A stretch of 64,000 nt of DNA from Proteiniclasticum sediminis (GCF_018128025.1 NZ_JAGSCS010000002.1:186001-250000), one strand, 5' to 3'; positions 52,722 through 61,025 are shown, counted from the first letter of the stretch. Notes: generated by a model not told the origin, from the letters alone. Numbers and translations: made by a program.

Positions 52722-53549
52722 ATGAGAAAGAAGATTGCATTATTACTGGTTGCTGTGCTGGGAGCCATGACGGTTCTGGGCGGTTGCGGCACTAAAATTG
52801 GCGAAAACAGCGAAAATGTGTTCAAGGTCGGTATGGAAGCGGGTTATGCTCCCTTTAACTGGACCCAGAGCGATGATTCCAACGGAGCCGTCCTCATCGA
52901 GGGTACCCAGGAATATGCCGGTGGCTATGACGTGGAGATCGCCAAGAAGATTGCCGAATCCATGGGCAAGGAACTGGTCATTGTCAAGACCATCTGGGAC
53001 GGTCTGCAGCCTGCACTGGAATCCGGCACCATCGATGCTATCATCGCAGGCATGTCCCCCACCGCAGAACGGAAGGAGTCCATTGACTTCTCCGACAACT
53101 ACTACAAGTCCGATCTGGTCCTGGTGGTGAAGAAGGGTGGAGCCTATGAAAATGCCAAGACGCTGGCGGATTTTTCCGGAGCCAAGGTCACAGCACAGCT
53201 GAACACCTTCCACTACGGCGTCATCGATCAGATTCCCGGAGTGAACAAGCTCACCGCCATGGATGACTTTGCCGCCATGCGTGTGGCCCTGCAATCCGGT
53301 GTCATCGATGCCTATGTCTCCGAGCGTCCGGAAGCCATCAGTGCTTCTGCCGCCAACGACAACTTCACCTTCGCGGAACTCACCGATGGTTTTGAAACTT
53401 CCGATGATGACACCGCCATTGCGGTAGGCATCAAGAAGGGCAACAAGGACCTGCTGGAAGCGGTGAACAAGGCCCTTTCCGGAATCACGGAAGAGGAGCG
53501 TCAGAACATTATGAACCAGGCGATCAAGAATCAGCCGGCAGCCAACTAA
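52722..53549 (+). CDS. Lysine-class amino-acid ABC importer, binding lipoprotein
   Basis: Extracytoplasmic receptor of 275 residues: signal peptide with lipobox LGGC (Cys22), then a family-3 solute-binding fold (FKVGMEAGYAPFNW, GYDVEIAKKIAE, DAIIAGMSPTAERKESIDFSDNYY). Receptors with these motifs take up polar or basic amino acids. The lysine riboswitch upstream points to lysine. ATG 52722 has AAGGAG eight bases before it; the in-frame ATG at 52665 would add residues ahead of the signal peptide. It is first of three genes. A hairpin after it should give receptor excess. Confidence 0.92.
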   Translation: MRKKIALLLVAVLGAMTVLGGCGTKIGENSENVFKVGMEAGYAPFNWTQSDDSNGAVLIEGTQEYAGGYDVEIAKKIAESMGKELVIVKTIWDGLQPALESGTIDAIIAGMSPTAERKESIDFSDNYYKSDLVLVVKKGGAYENAKTLADFSGAKVTAQLNTFHYGVIDQIPGVNKLTAMDDFAAMRVALQSGVIDAYVSERPEAISASAANDNFTFAELTDGFETSDDDTAIAVGIKKGNKDLLEAVNKALSGITEEERQNIMNQAIKNQPAAN

Positions 53550-53560
53550 CACATCCACAG

Positions 53561-53598
53561 AACCGGAAATCCTCCATTTTTGGAGGATCCGGTTTTTT
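53561..53598 (+). terminator. Intercistronic terminator/attenuator after the receptor gene
   Basis: Stem of AACCGG plus ATCCTCCA (53561-53576) with TGGAGGAT plus CCGGTT (53581-53594), a two-base bulge, then a run of T. It stands between receptor and permease genes, so it probably lets only part of transcription through. Confidence 0.82.
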
Positions 53599-53618
53599 GA
53601 CGGAAAGAGGAGGATCCT

Positions 53619-54398
53619 ATGAATTTTCAACTTATCCTAAAAATCGCGGCGGACAACTGGCCGATGTTTCTTCGGGGGATGCTGGTGACCCTCCAGGTCT
53701 CCATCCTCAGCACCATTTTGGGTACCCTGGTGGGACTTCTCATCGGGATTATCCGAACCATTCCCCTGCCCGAGAAAAAAGGACTGAAACGGCTGCTCCT
53801 CCGGGGGATCAGCGGGATCCTTTCCGTCTACATCGAAGTATTCCGGGGAACCCCGATGATTGTCCAGGCCATGATCATCTACTACGGGGTGGCGAACAAC
53901 TATGGCATCGCCATGGACAAGACCTTTGCCGCCATTCTCATTGTGACCATCAACACCGGTGCCTATATGTCGGAGATTGTCCGAGGGGGAATTCTCTCCG
54001 TGGACAAGGGGCAGTATGAGGCCGCCCAGTCCATCGGCATGACCCATTTCCAGACCATGATCAACGTGGTTCTGCCCCAGGTGATGCGGAATATTCTTCC
54101 GGCCACCGGCAACGAGTTTGTCATTAACATCAAGGACACGTCGGTGCTCAATGTGATCTCTGTATCGGAGCTGTTCTTCGCCACGAAATCCGTGGCCGGC
54201 GTAAACTTTAAGTACATGGAAACCTACACCGTGGCTGCCCTGATCTACCTTGTTCTGACCTTCTCCGTCACCCGCATCCTGCGCTTCCTCGAGCGCAAGA
54301 TGGAAGGCCCGGAGAACTACAATCTCACCGGGAACCAGATGCAGGTGCTGCCTGCAGATCGCCTGGCCAAGAAAAATGCCAAAGGAGGAACGCTGTAA
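53619..54398 (+). CDS. Lysine-class amino-acid ABC importer, permease
   Basis: HisM/GlnP-type permease of 259 residues with about five membrane segments. The ABC-contact (EAA) loop reads [22 protein letters not shown], and [19 protein letters not shown] is the usual N-terminal signature. It should form a homodimer because no second permease is present. AGAGGAGG precedes the ATG. Its TAA shares one base with the ATG of the ATPase gene (TAATG), so translation is coupled. Confidence 0.93.
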   Translation: MNFQLILKIAADNWPMFLRGMLVTLQVSILSTILGTLVGLLIGIIRTIPLPEKKGLKRLLLRGISGILSVYIEVFRGTPMIVQAMIIYYGVANNYGIAMDKTFAAILIVTINTGAYMSEIVRGGILSVDKGQYEAAQSIGMTHFQTMINVVLPQVMRNILPATGNEFVINIKDTSVLNVISVSELFFATKSVAGVNFKYMETYTVAALIYLVLTFSVTRILRFLERKMEGPENYNLTGNQMQVLPADRLAKKNAKGGTL

Positions 54399-55138
54399 TG
54401 GAAAATGTCATTGAAGTCCGCCATTTGAAGAAATCCTTTGGTGACCGGGTGATCCTGAAGGATCTGAATTTCCAGGTGAATAAGGGGGAAGTGGTTTGTG
54501 TCATCGGAGCCTCGGGTTCCGGAAAGTCCACACTTCTTCGCTGCATCAACCTGCTGGAGACGCCCACAGACGGCGAAATCTGCTACAAAGGGGAGAACAT
54601 CCTCGACGAGAAGCACAACATCGCCCAGTACCGGACGAAGCTCGGCATGGTGTTCCAGCAGTTTAACCTCTTTGAGAACCACAATGTTCTGTCCAACTGC
54701 GTGGTGGGCCAGATCAAAGTTCTGAAGCGCACCCGGGCCCAGGCCGAGGAAGTGGCACTGAAGTATCTGAAGATCGTGGGCATGGATCAGTATATCCATG
54801 CAAAACCCCGCCAGCTGTCCGGCGGACAGAAGCAGCGTGTGGCCATCGCCAGGGCTCTTTCCATGGAACCCGATGTCCTTCTCTTTGACGAACCCACCTC
54901 TGCCCTGGATCCAGAAATGGTGGGTGAGGTGCTGAAGGTCATGAAGGACTTGGCCGAAGCCGGCCTCACCATGATGGTGGTTACCCATGAAATGGCCTTT
55001 GCCCGGGAGGTATCTGACCGGGTGGTCTTCATGGATGACGGCTACATTGTGGAGGAAGGATCCCCGGAAGAGATTTTCAACGCGCCCAAGGAGGAACGCA
55101 CCCAGGCTTTCCTCAAGCGTTATCTCCAGGTTTTGTAA
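54398..55138 (+). CDS. Lysine-class amino-acid ABC importer, ATPase
   Basis: GlnQ/HisP-type ATPase of 246 residues: Walker [11 protein letters not shown] loop in [12 protein letters not shown], signature [15 protein letters not shown], Walker [15 protein letters not shown], and the switch His in [10 protein letters not shown]. All catalytic residues are intact. It is the last gene of the operon and is followed by a strong terminator. Lysine as the substrate rests on the riboswitch, not on this protein. Confidence 0.95.
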   Translation: MENVIEVRHLKKSFGDRVILKDLNFQVNKGEVVCVIGASGSGKSTLLRCINLLETPTDGEICYKGENILDEKHNIAQYRTKLGMVFQQFNLFENHNVLSNCVVGQIKVLKRTRAQAEEVALKYLKIVGMDQYIHAKPRQLSGGQKQRVAIARALSMEPDVLLFDEPTSALDPEMVGEVLKVMKDLAEAGLTMMVVTHEMAFAREVSDRVVFMDDGYIVEEGSPEEIFNAPKEERTQAFLKRYLQVL

Positions 55139-55148
55139 AAAAAACATA

Positions 55149-55183
55149 CGGAGCAGCTCTAAAAATAGAGCTGCTCCGTTTCC
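55149..55183 (+). terminator. Terminator of the lysine importer operon
   Basis: Thirteen-base perfect stem CGGAGCAGCTCTA (55149-55161) with TAGAGCTGCTCCG (55166-55178), then a short T-rich tail. It may also stop the convergent hicAB message. Confidence 0.9.
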
Positions 55184-55200
55184 TTGTCCAAACAAATGCT

Positions 55201-55602
55201 TTATTCCCCCAGACCCAGCTGCTTTTTCAGCGCGGACTGCAAGGTGTGCGAAAAGTTGATCCTGTTCATCTCCGCAAGATCATTGAGCCATTTGGGAATG
55301 GTGAGGGTCTTTTTCACCGACCGGTTCGCTTCCTGATCCCGGACCAGGGGCATCCACGCATCCACGAGGACGAGGGCTTCCTGCTGTCCAATAGATAGAT
55401 CACAAACTCTTGAAGGTGGAGGAATTTCTTCTTTATCCCGTTCCAGAAGATAAAGATAGCCTTCTAGTGCTTCCTTCGCATTATAGAGGGCTTCCTCTTC
55501 TGTGTCACCAAATGTGAAGCAACCTTCAAGATTGGGGTACGACACTAAGATTTGATTCTCTTCGTACTTTAATACAGCTGGATAAATGTACCTATCTTTC
55601 AT
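55201..55602 (-). CDS. hicB: HicB-family antitoxin
   Basis: A 133-residue antitoxin. The N-terminal ~70 residues are the HicB partial RNase-H fold (YPAVLKYEENQILVSYPNLEGCFTFGDTEEEALYNAKEAL). A C-terminal ribbon-helix-helix-like segment (KKTLTIPKWLNDLAEMNRINFSHTLQSALKKQLG) should bind the operator. It neutralises HicA, whose gene is 33 bases upstream. AAAGGAG precedes the ATG. The 3' half is GC-rich like the surroundings while the 5' half is AT-rich. Confidence 0.92.
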   Translation of the reverse strand: MKDRYIYPAVLKYEENQILVSYPNLEGCFTFGDTEEEALYNAKEALEGYLYLLERDKEEIPPPSRVCDLSIGQQEALVLVDAWMPLVRDQEANRSVKKTLTIPKWLNDLAEMNRINFSHTLQSALKKQLGLGE

Positions 55603-55635
55603 GATAAATTCTCCTTTCTTGAGAAGGGAGCAGGT

Positions 55636-55821
55636 CTATAATAGACCTGCATGTTTTAAAATTGCTTTATACGTGCCTATGGCGAGATCTTTCCGTGGAT
55701 GAGGAACCGTAACTGGCTGAAAGCCACTTTTACGATAATAATAATGGCTTCCTCTAACATGTGAAAGCGTCCAACCATTTTGCTCAAGCAACTTTATCAC
55801 TTCCCTTGAGCTTTTCGTCAT
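55636..55821 (-). CDS. hicA: HicA-family mRNA interferase toxin
   Basis: A 61-residue toxin with the dsRBD-like HicA fold: SSREVIKLLEQNGWTLSHVRGSHYYYRK, where His26 in GSHYYYRK is the expected catalytic residue, then VTVPHPRKDLAIGTYKAILKHAGL. It cleaves mRNA when HicB is lost. The toxin gene comes first, the usual hicAB order. The region is AT-rich. Toxin and antitoxin look full length, so the module is probably active. Confidence 0.94.
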   Translation of the reverse strand: MTKSSREVIKLLEQNGWTLSHVRGSHYYYRKSGFQPVTVPHPRKDLAIGTYKAILKHAGLL

Positions 55822-55887
55822 ATCTCACCATCCTATAGGTTATTGGCGTAATGACCTTGACAATGATTATTGCTAAAGCTCATATTC

Positions 55888-55916
55888 ATAGTACACGTAT
55901 AATTTACACGTGTCAA
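55888..55916 (-). promoter_or_regulatory. hicAB promoter with repeat operator
   Basis: On the minus strand TTGACA (plus-strand 55911-55916), a 17-base spacer and TACTAT (55888-55893). The spacer region carries two near-identical copies, ACACGTGTA and TATACGTGTA, likely HicB binding sites for autoregulation. Confidence 0.85.
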
Positions 55917-55925
55917 GATGATTCT

Positions 55926-56033
55926 ATGAAAAAGAATACAGTCTTACTTAGAGGATTAATGCTAACTGGTATTTAAATGTTTATTTCTTGTAATTATGCA
56001 AATGGGAGCTCAAGTGACCTAAACTTGACATAA
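55926..56033 (+). pseudogene. Relic of a lipoprotein gene
   Basis: The frame from ATG 55926 reads MKKNTVLLRGLMLTGI, a TAA stop (55974-55976), and continues in the same frame with MFISCNYANGSSSDLNLT before TAA at 56031. Ignoring the first stop, this is a basic start, hydrophobic core and ISC lipobox followed by a Ser/Asn linker: the N-terminus of a lipoprotein. It looks like a decayed gene cut off after about 35 codons. Coincidence is possible because it is short. The other sequence of 55822-56041 is AT-rich with only the hicAB promoter. Confidence 0.5.
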
Positions 56034-56041
56034 ATTGTCAT

Positions 56042-56091
56042 TGAAAACGTTAGGATTTTTCGTTGACAAGGAAAGATCCTACGGCTAAAAT
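56042..56091 (+). promoter_or_regulatory. glcT promoter with cre-like site upstream
   Basis: TTGACA (56063-56068), a 17-base spacer and TAAAAT (56086-56091). TGAAAACGTTAGGA (56042-56055), seven bases upstream of the -35, matches the cre consensus TGWAANCGNTNWCA except at two defined positions. A site just upstream of -35 could serve CcpA activation or repression. Confidence 0.75.
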
Positions 56092-56121
56092 CAGAGAAGT
56101 AAATCATGAGGGGGTGAGTCC

Positions 56122-56958
56122 ATGGCCCAGTATCGGGTGAAGAAGTCTTTTAACAGCAACGCCGTGCTGGTGACCCGGGACGGAAAAGAATACATCCTCA
56201 TGGGGAAAGGCCTGGGCTTTGGCAAGGTCAAGGGAGAAGTGATTCCGGAGTCGCAGTTCATTGAGAATGTCTTTATCCATGTGGATGACTCCAATAAATC
56301 TTCCTATGAGCATCTTCTCACCAGCGTGGATGAGCAGATTATCCAGGTGGTGGAGGAGATCATCGCTTTGGCGGAAGCAGAGCTCCAGGAAAAGCTCCAT
56401 GTGGATCTTCATTTTGGCCTCATGGATCACGTGAACTTTGCGCTGAAGCGGATTCGGGAAGGCATTGCCATTGTGAATCCATTCCTTCTGGAAACCCGCA
56501 TGCTGTATCCCAAGGAGTATGCTCTGGCGGAAAAAGCCGTGGCCCTCTTGTCCGACAGGCTGGGCGTTACCATTCCGGAGAGCGAAGTGGGCTTTATCAC
56601 GTTCCATCTCCATGGCGGAAGGCTCTCCCATCGGGAGACCTCGTCTCTTCAGACGGTGAAAACCATCGCGAAAATTGTTCCCTACATCGAGGACAAGCTC
56701 AGCCTCAAGCTGGAGGAGAACAACTTTGACAGTATTCGCCTCATCGCCCACCTGCGGGGACTCATCGAGCGCTGCAGCCGAAAGGAAACGGTGGAGAACC
56801 TGCTCCTGGACCGTATGCGCACGGATTTTCCCTTTGAATATAAAATTTCCGAAAATATAGGCTTGATTTTAGAAAAAAACCTTGGTATAGTAGTTCCTGA
56901 AAACGAGATCGGCTACTTAGCCCTTCACTTATACAAACTGAACCATATTCGGTCATAA
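56122..56958 (+). CDS. glcT: PTS-controlled transcription antiterminator GlcT
   Basis: BglG/SacY-family RNA-binding antiterminator of 278 residues. The CAT RNA-binding domain (1-60: YRVKKSFNSNAVLV, GKGLGFGKVKGE) is followed by two PTS regulation domains, PRD1 (about 65-170, with His in LMDHVNF and FHLHGG) and PRD2 (about 175-278, with His in LIAHLRGL and ALHLYKL). Without glucose, EIIB of PtsG phosphorylates a PRD and inactivates it. The RAT and terminator lie directly after the gene, ahead of ptsG, which identifies it as GlcT. GGGGGTGA precedes the ATG. Confidence 0.94.
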   Translation: MAQYRVKKSFNSNAVLVTRDGKEYILMGKGLGFGKVKGEVIPESQFIENVFIHVDDSNKSSYEHLLTSVDEQIIQVVEEIIALAEAELQEKLHVDLHFGLMDHVNFALKRIREGIAIVNPFLLETRMLYPKEYALAEKAVALLSDRLGVTIPESEVGFITFHLHGGRLSHRETSSLQTVKTIAKIVPYIEDKLSLKLEENNFDSIRLIAHLRGLIERCSRKETVENLLLDRMRTDFPFEYKISENIGLILEKNLGIVVPENEIGYLALHLYKLNHIRS

Positions 56959-56960
56959 AG

Positions 56961-56987
56961 CGTGTAACTGATTCGATCAGGCATGAG
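56961..56987 (+). promoter_or_regulatory. Ribonucleic antiterminator (RAT) for GlcT
   Basis: The stretch containing ACTGATTCGATCAGGCATGAG closely matches the ptsG RAT of Bacillus subtilis. Its 3' end overlaps the 5' arm of the terminator, so bound GlcT prevents the terminator from forming. Confidence 0.92.
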
Positions 56988-57055
56988 TTTATACAGAAGG
57001 ATTTCTTCCCTGAGGGGAAGGAACTCTGCTGTATGAATTCATGCCTTTTATTTTT
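56980..57055 (+). terminator. GlcT-controlled terminator in the ptsG leader
   Basis: Seventeen-pair stem of GGCATGAGTTTATACAG (56980-56996) with CTGTATGAATTCATGCC (57029-57045), followed by T-rich 57046-57055. The 32-base loop holds a second small hairpin (TTCCC/GGGAA). Confidence 0.92.
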
Positions 57056-57092
57056 CCCGTCGCTCTGTGCATCCATGAAGGAGGAAATTATT

Positions 57093-59081
57093 ATGCGTTC
57101 ATCCAAACCCGGATTTTTCGCCACCCTGCAAAAAGTCGGAAAATCCCTCATGCTTCCCGTCTCCGTCCTGCCTGCCGCCGGTCTCATGGTGGCCTTCTCC
57201 CGAATCCTGGAACAGTCTGTGGGGGCGGAGGCCCTTGCCCAGAATCCGGTCCTAGATGTCTTCGTCCGGGTGCTCTTCAGCGGCGGACTCATCGTCTTTG
57301 AAAATCTGCCTCTGATCTTCGCCATCGGCGTGGCCATCGGTTTCACCGGAGGAGAGGCTGTATCGGGCCTCGCCGCCACCGTAGGCTATGTGGTGCTCAT
57401 CAAGGTCCTGGCCATCATGAGCGAGGTCCAGCTTCTTCAGGATCCCATCAACATGGGCGTCTTTAGCGGTATTCTCATCGGTATCGTTTCTGCCAAGATC
57501 TATACCCGATATTCCAAGACCCGACTCCACCCGGTTCTGGGCTTCTTCGAAGGCAAGCGTCTCGTGCCCATCCTCATGGTGCTGGTCTCCATCCTCCTGG
57601 GTGTGGTTCTGGGCTTCGTCTGGCCGCCCATTCAGAACGGCATCAATGCCCTGGGACAGATGGCCATCAATGCCAAAATCGGCAATGTCCGTCTCGGCGG
57701 TGCCATCTATGCCTTTGGTAACCGGGCGCTGATCCCCACAGGTCTTCATCATGTGTTCAAGACCCCCTTTACCACCCAGTTTGGTTCCTTCACCGCTCCG
57801 GACGGACAGGTCTATGTGGGCGAGATTGCCCGCTTCTTTGCCGGAGATCCCACCGCAGGGGCCATTACCGCAGCGGAGTATCCCCTGAAGATTTTTGGAC
57901 TGCCTGCCGCAGCCCTGGCCATCTACCTGAAGGCGAAGCCGGGAAAGAAGAAGGCCATCGGAGGCGTCATGCTCACCGCAGCCCTCACTTCCATCATCAC
58001 CGGAATTACGGAACCCATCGAGTTTGCCTTTATGTTTGTGGCCCCCATCCTCTATGTGGTCCATGTGGTCCTGGCCTTTGCCGGCGGACTCCTCATGAAT
58101 CTGGCGGGGGTTCGTCTCACCGAAACCTTCACCTCCTCCCTCATCGACTATGCCGTGAGCATTTCCACGGGCAATGCGGGTAATCCTATCATGCTCTTGC
58201 CCATTGGCCTTATCATCGGCGCAGCGTACTTCCTGGCCTTCTACTATCTCATCGGGAAGCTTAACCTGGCCACACCGGGACGCGAAACCCAGGAAGAAGA
58301 GCAGGTCCAGATTCCCACCACCCAGAAGGCCAGAGAAGTGCTCATGGCCCTGGGCGGAAGCAAGAACATCCTGGCTCTTGACGCCTGCATCACCCGGCTT
58401 CGTCTGGAAGTGCAGGACAAGAAGCTGGTGAACAAAGAGCGGCTGAAGGCCCTGGGTTCCCCCGGAATCATGGAAGCAGGCGCCACGGGCGTGCAGGTTA
58501 TCTTCGGAACGGAAGCTGAACGGCTGAAGGACGAGATTAAGGTGCTCATGACGTATCCCGACGCCATGGATGCCCCGGTCCTGGAAACCAAAGGGGAAGA
58601 AACCTCTGTGAAGGAAGCGAGAATCGCCGCCTCCACCGTCTTCTACACCCCCATCGCCGGAGAGCTGCTGACCTTAGAGCAAGTACCCGATCCGCTCTTT
58701 GCGGAAAAGATGATCGGTGAAGGTTTCGCCGTGGAGCCCACGGAGGGCCTGGTGGTTTCTCCCGTGGAAGGCACCATCGCCCACATCTTCGAGACCAACC
58801 ATGCCTTTGCTCTCATCACCCCCACAAATCTGGAAGTGCTGGTCCACATCGGCATCGATACGGTGAAGATGGGTGGAAGAGGATTCCAGCGTCTGGCGGA
58901 AATCGGCGCCGAAGTCAAACCCGGTACCCCCATTATCCAGATGGATCTGGACATGGTGAAGAAGGAAGCGAAATCCGCCGCCACCGCCGTGGTAGTGACC
59001 AATATGGACGTGGTCCAGAAGATGGAGCTTCTGGCCAAAGGGACGCTGAAGATGAGTACTCCCGTGTTGAAAGTGAACTAA
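57093..59081 (+). CDS. ptsG: Glucose-type PTS permease EIICBA
   Basis: Phosphotransferase permease of 662 residues that imports and phosphorylates glucose. The EIIC membrane domain (about 1-395; AAGLMVAFSRIL, GRNRALIPTGLHH-like segment, ITGITEPIEF) is followed by EIIB (about 415-490, phospho-Cys432 in LDACITRLRL) and EIIA (about 520-660, His585 in LVHIGIDTV, with the helper His about 15 residues earlier). The order C-B-A is that of Firmicute PtsG. ATG 57093 follows AAGGAGG by eight bases; an in-frame ATG at 57033 lies inside the terminator stem and is rejected. Confidence 0.95.
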   Translation: MRSSKPGFFATLQKVGKSLMLPVSVLPAAGLMVAFSRILEQSVGAEALAQNPVLDVFVRVLFSGGLIVFENLPLIFAIGVAIGFTGGEAVSGLAATVGYVVLIKVLAIMSEVQLLQDPINMGVFSGILIGIVSAKIYTRYSKTRLHPVLGFFEGKRLVPILMVLVSILLGVVLGFVWPPIQNGINALGQMAINAKIGNVRLGGAIYAFGNRALIPTGLHHVFKTPFTTQFGSFTAPDGQVYVGEIARFFAGDPTAGAITAAEYPLKIFGLPAAALAIYLKAKPGKKKAIGGVMLTAALTSIITGITEPIEFAFMFVAPILYVVHVVLAFAGGLLMNLAGVRLTETFTSSLIDYAVSISTGNAGNPIMLLPIGLIIGAAYFLAFYYLIGKLNLATPGRETQEEEQVQIPTTQKAREVLMALGGSKNILALDACITRLRLEVQDKKLVNKERLKALGSPGIMEAGATGVQVIFGTEAERLKDEIKVLMTYPDAMDAPVLETKGEETSVKEARIAASTVFYTPIAGELLTLEQVPDPLFAEKMIGEGFAVEPTEGLVVSPVEGTIAHIFETNHAFALITPTNLEVLVHIGIDTVKMGGRGFQRLAEIGAEVKPGTPIIQMDLDMVKKEAKSAATAVVVTNMDVVQKMELLAKGTLKMSTPVLKVN

Positions 59082-59090
59082 GAAAGCCAT

Positions 59091-59127
59091 AAAAATGGAG
59101 GATCCTTTTGGGGATCCTCCATTTTTA
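59091..59127 (+). terminator. Bidirectional terminator after ptsG
   Basis: Fifteen-base stem AAAAATGGAGGATCC (59091-59105) with GGATCCTCCATTTTT (59112-59126). A or T runs flank both arms, so it can stop ptsG and the convergent oxidoreductase gene ending at 59142. Confidence 0.95.
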
Positions 59128-59141
59128 TACCTATGATTTTT

Positions 59142-60092
59142 TCAGTCCAGCAGAATGCAGACCTTGCCCTGGAGCCGATGCTCCTCATGGAGAGTGTGGA
59201 TGAGCGGGATATCCTCCAGACGATATACGGCGCTGATCACCGGGCGAAGCTTTTTTTCCTCCAGGAGATTCTTGATGAGGGCCAGGCGCTCACCGCCCCG
59301 TTTGGCGTTTTCCGCAATGATTTCCAATCCCCGGGGATGATTCTCCGGAAGATCCGGGATCCCCGTGGTGCTGACAAACTTCCCCTCGTCCCGGAGCAGT
59401 CCCAGAAGGCGGGGGAGGGCGTCTTTGGTGAGGGGAGCCAGGTTGTAGATGAGATCCACCGGGCTTTCCACGGCGCTGACCAGATCCTCCTCATCATAGA
59501 CTATGGTTTGGGATACGGGAAAATCCCCTAAACGGGGTTTTCCCCGCAAAGAGGTGGTGGCCAGGACCTCGGCCCCCTGGGCGAGAGCCAGTTGTACGGC
59601 ATAAAGACCTACTCCCCCAGAAGCCCCATGGATCAGTACCCGCTGGCCGGACTGCAAGGAGCCCAGATCCAGGATTCCCTGATACGCGGTGAGTGCAGTT
59701 AAGGGGATGGTCCCCACATCTTCCAGGGGAAGGTTTCGGGGGGCTATACAGGCATCCTTGGCCTTTAAGGTTACATATTGGGCATAAGAGCCGTGACGTT
59801 TAATGTCCAGGGAGGCAAAGATGGCATCACCGACGCGAAACTGCGTGACACCGGAACCCACAGCCGCCACATATCCGGCTAAATCAAGCCCCAAAATCCG
59901 ATAATCCTCCAGAGTGACCAGACGGCCGAATTTTCCAGCTCGAGCCAAGGCATCGGCAGGGTTAAAGCTGGTACTCACTGTCTGAACCAGAATTTCCTCC
60001 GGATCCGGTTGCGGAAGGGGCACTTTTTCCAGCGTAAAGACCTCCGGACCGCCAAAGCTTCGGATGACTTGGGCATACATGGTATCCTTCAT
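59142..60092 (-). CDS. Zinc-free MDR oxidoreductase (quinone-oxidoreductase-like)
   Basis: A 316-residue medium-chain reductase that should use NADPH to reduce quinones or enones. The N-terminal GroES-like domain has FNPADALARAGKFG, and the Rossmann fold has GASGGVGLYAVQLAL. The structural and catalytic zinc cysteines of alcohol dehydrogenases are absent. The specific substrate cannot be told. AAAGGAAG lies about nine bases before the ATG. A single gene. Confidence 0.9.
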   Translation of the reverse strand: MKDTMYAQVIRSFGGPEVFTLEKVPLPQPDPEEILVQTVSTSFNPADALARAGKFGRLVTLEDYRILGLDLAGYVAAVGSGVTQFRVGDAIFASLDIKRHGSYAQYVTLKAKDACIAPRNLPLEDVGTIPLTALTAYQGILDLGSLQSGQRVLIHGASGGVGLYAVQLALAQGAEVLATTSLRGKPRLGDFPVSQTIVYDEEDLVSAVESPVDLIYNLAPLTKDALPRLLGLLRDEGKFVSTTGIPDLPENHPRGLEIIAENAKRGGERLALIKNLLEEKKLRPVISAVYRLEDIPLIHTLHEEHRLQGKVCILLD

Positions 60093-60257
60093 GGGGATCG
60101 CTTCCTTTCACCACCAGTGGGTGTTATGTAGCCTCATTCTATCATCTGACGGCACCATCCTCACCCCTTGGAAGCAATGTTTACAGAACCTTCGCAGATT
60201 GTAAATATCTGCCCATTTTTCATTGCTATAATGAAAAGTACAGTGAGGTGAAGGCAC

Positions 60258-60911
60258 ATGGCAAAACGACTCTATTTTTTGGCAAAGTCCTCCTATCAGG
60301 GGCTGATTCTGGAAAAATCCATCGAATTTGAGTATTTCCGGGGTCAGAATCTTCAGCAGAAGCGAAAATCCATCGATTCCATGCATCATGCCATTTTGGC
60401 AGCGGAAAGCGGGGGACGGATCCTGGAAGTGTCCACGAAATCCTCCTCTTCTTTGGGACAGGCCCTATCGGCCTTCCATTTGACCTACACCGATGGGGGA
60501 GGAAATGCCCATCCGGTCTTCAATATTTTCCAGAGCTCCAAGGTTTTTGAAGAAGGGGGTCCCTACCGGGACATTCTGGCGCTGTCTCCCGTGGAAGCCA
60601 AGCGGGATGAGCGGATTCAAAGTTCCGGAAGGCTCCTGGGATTTAATTTTGAAGATCAGCCCTTTGGTCTGGTGCCCCGGAGCTACTTCTTTGACTGGAT
60701 CTATCTCCAGGCCATGGTGCAGCATAGGGAGTTCCATGAAGAACTGTTGAAATATGATATTTTTACAGACATTGAGTATAACATGAACACCATGTTTGCC
60801 TGCCAGGCCCGCGCAGCGGCCTATTTTGTAGCCCTGAAGCGGCAGGGGATCCTGGAAGACGTCCTGACGGATCCGGAGAAGTTCCGATCCATGTATACCC
60901 TGACATTTTAA
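60258..60911 (+). CDS. NADAR-family protein, DarT1-associated antitoxin type
   Basis: A 217-residue protein of the NADAR superfamily, in the branch found as antitoxin to DarT1. Matching stretches include GRILEVSTKSSSSLGQALSAFHL (about 53-75), NIFQSSKVFEEGGPY, EAKRDERIQSSGRLLGFNF (about 115-133), YFFDWIYLQA and YDIFTDIEYNMNTMFACQARA (about 171-191). Proteins of this kind remove ADP-ribose from guanine in DNA placed there by DarT1. No darT gene lies on either side: the neighbours are an oxidoreductase and corA. GAGGTGA precedes the ATG, and TATAAT at 60227-60232 may be its -10. It has its own terminator. Confidence 0.85.
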   Translation: MAKRLYFLAKSSYQGLILEKSIEFEYFRGQNLQQKRKSIDSMHHAILAAESGGRILEVSTKSSSSLGQALSAFHLTYTDGGGNAHPVFNIFQSSKVFEEGGPYRDILALSPVEAKRDERIQSSGRLLGFNFEDQPFGLVPRSYFFDWIYLQAMVQHREFHEELLKYDIFTDIEYNMNTMFACQARAAAYFVALKRQGILEDVLTDPEKFRSMYTLTF

Positions 60912-60922
60912 TCATCTTTACC

Positions 60923-60951
60923 AAGCGTCCGAATAAACCCGGACGCTTTTT
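60923..60951 (+). terminator. Terminator after the NADAR gene
   Basis: Nine-base stem AAGCGTCCG (60923-60931) with CGGACGCTT (60940-60948), then T run. Confidence 0.92.
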
Positions 60952-61025
60952 CCATGGGGTAGATCCTCTGCCTGTGGACAGGGTTTCCTGGACGCGATAA
61001 GATAAGCATGAAAGAGGTGATTCCC

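Noticed and set aside
57033-57092. An upstream in-frame start for ptsG
   Set aside because: The ATG at 57033 lies in the 3' arm of the GlcT-controlled terminator, while ATG 57093 has AAGGAGG at ideal spacing.
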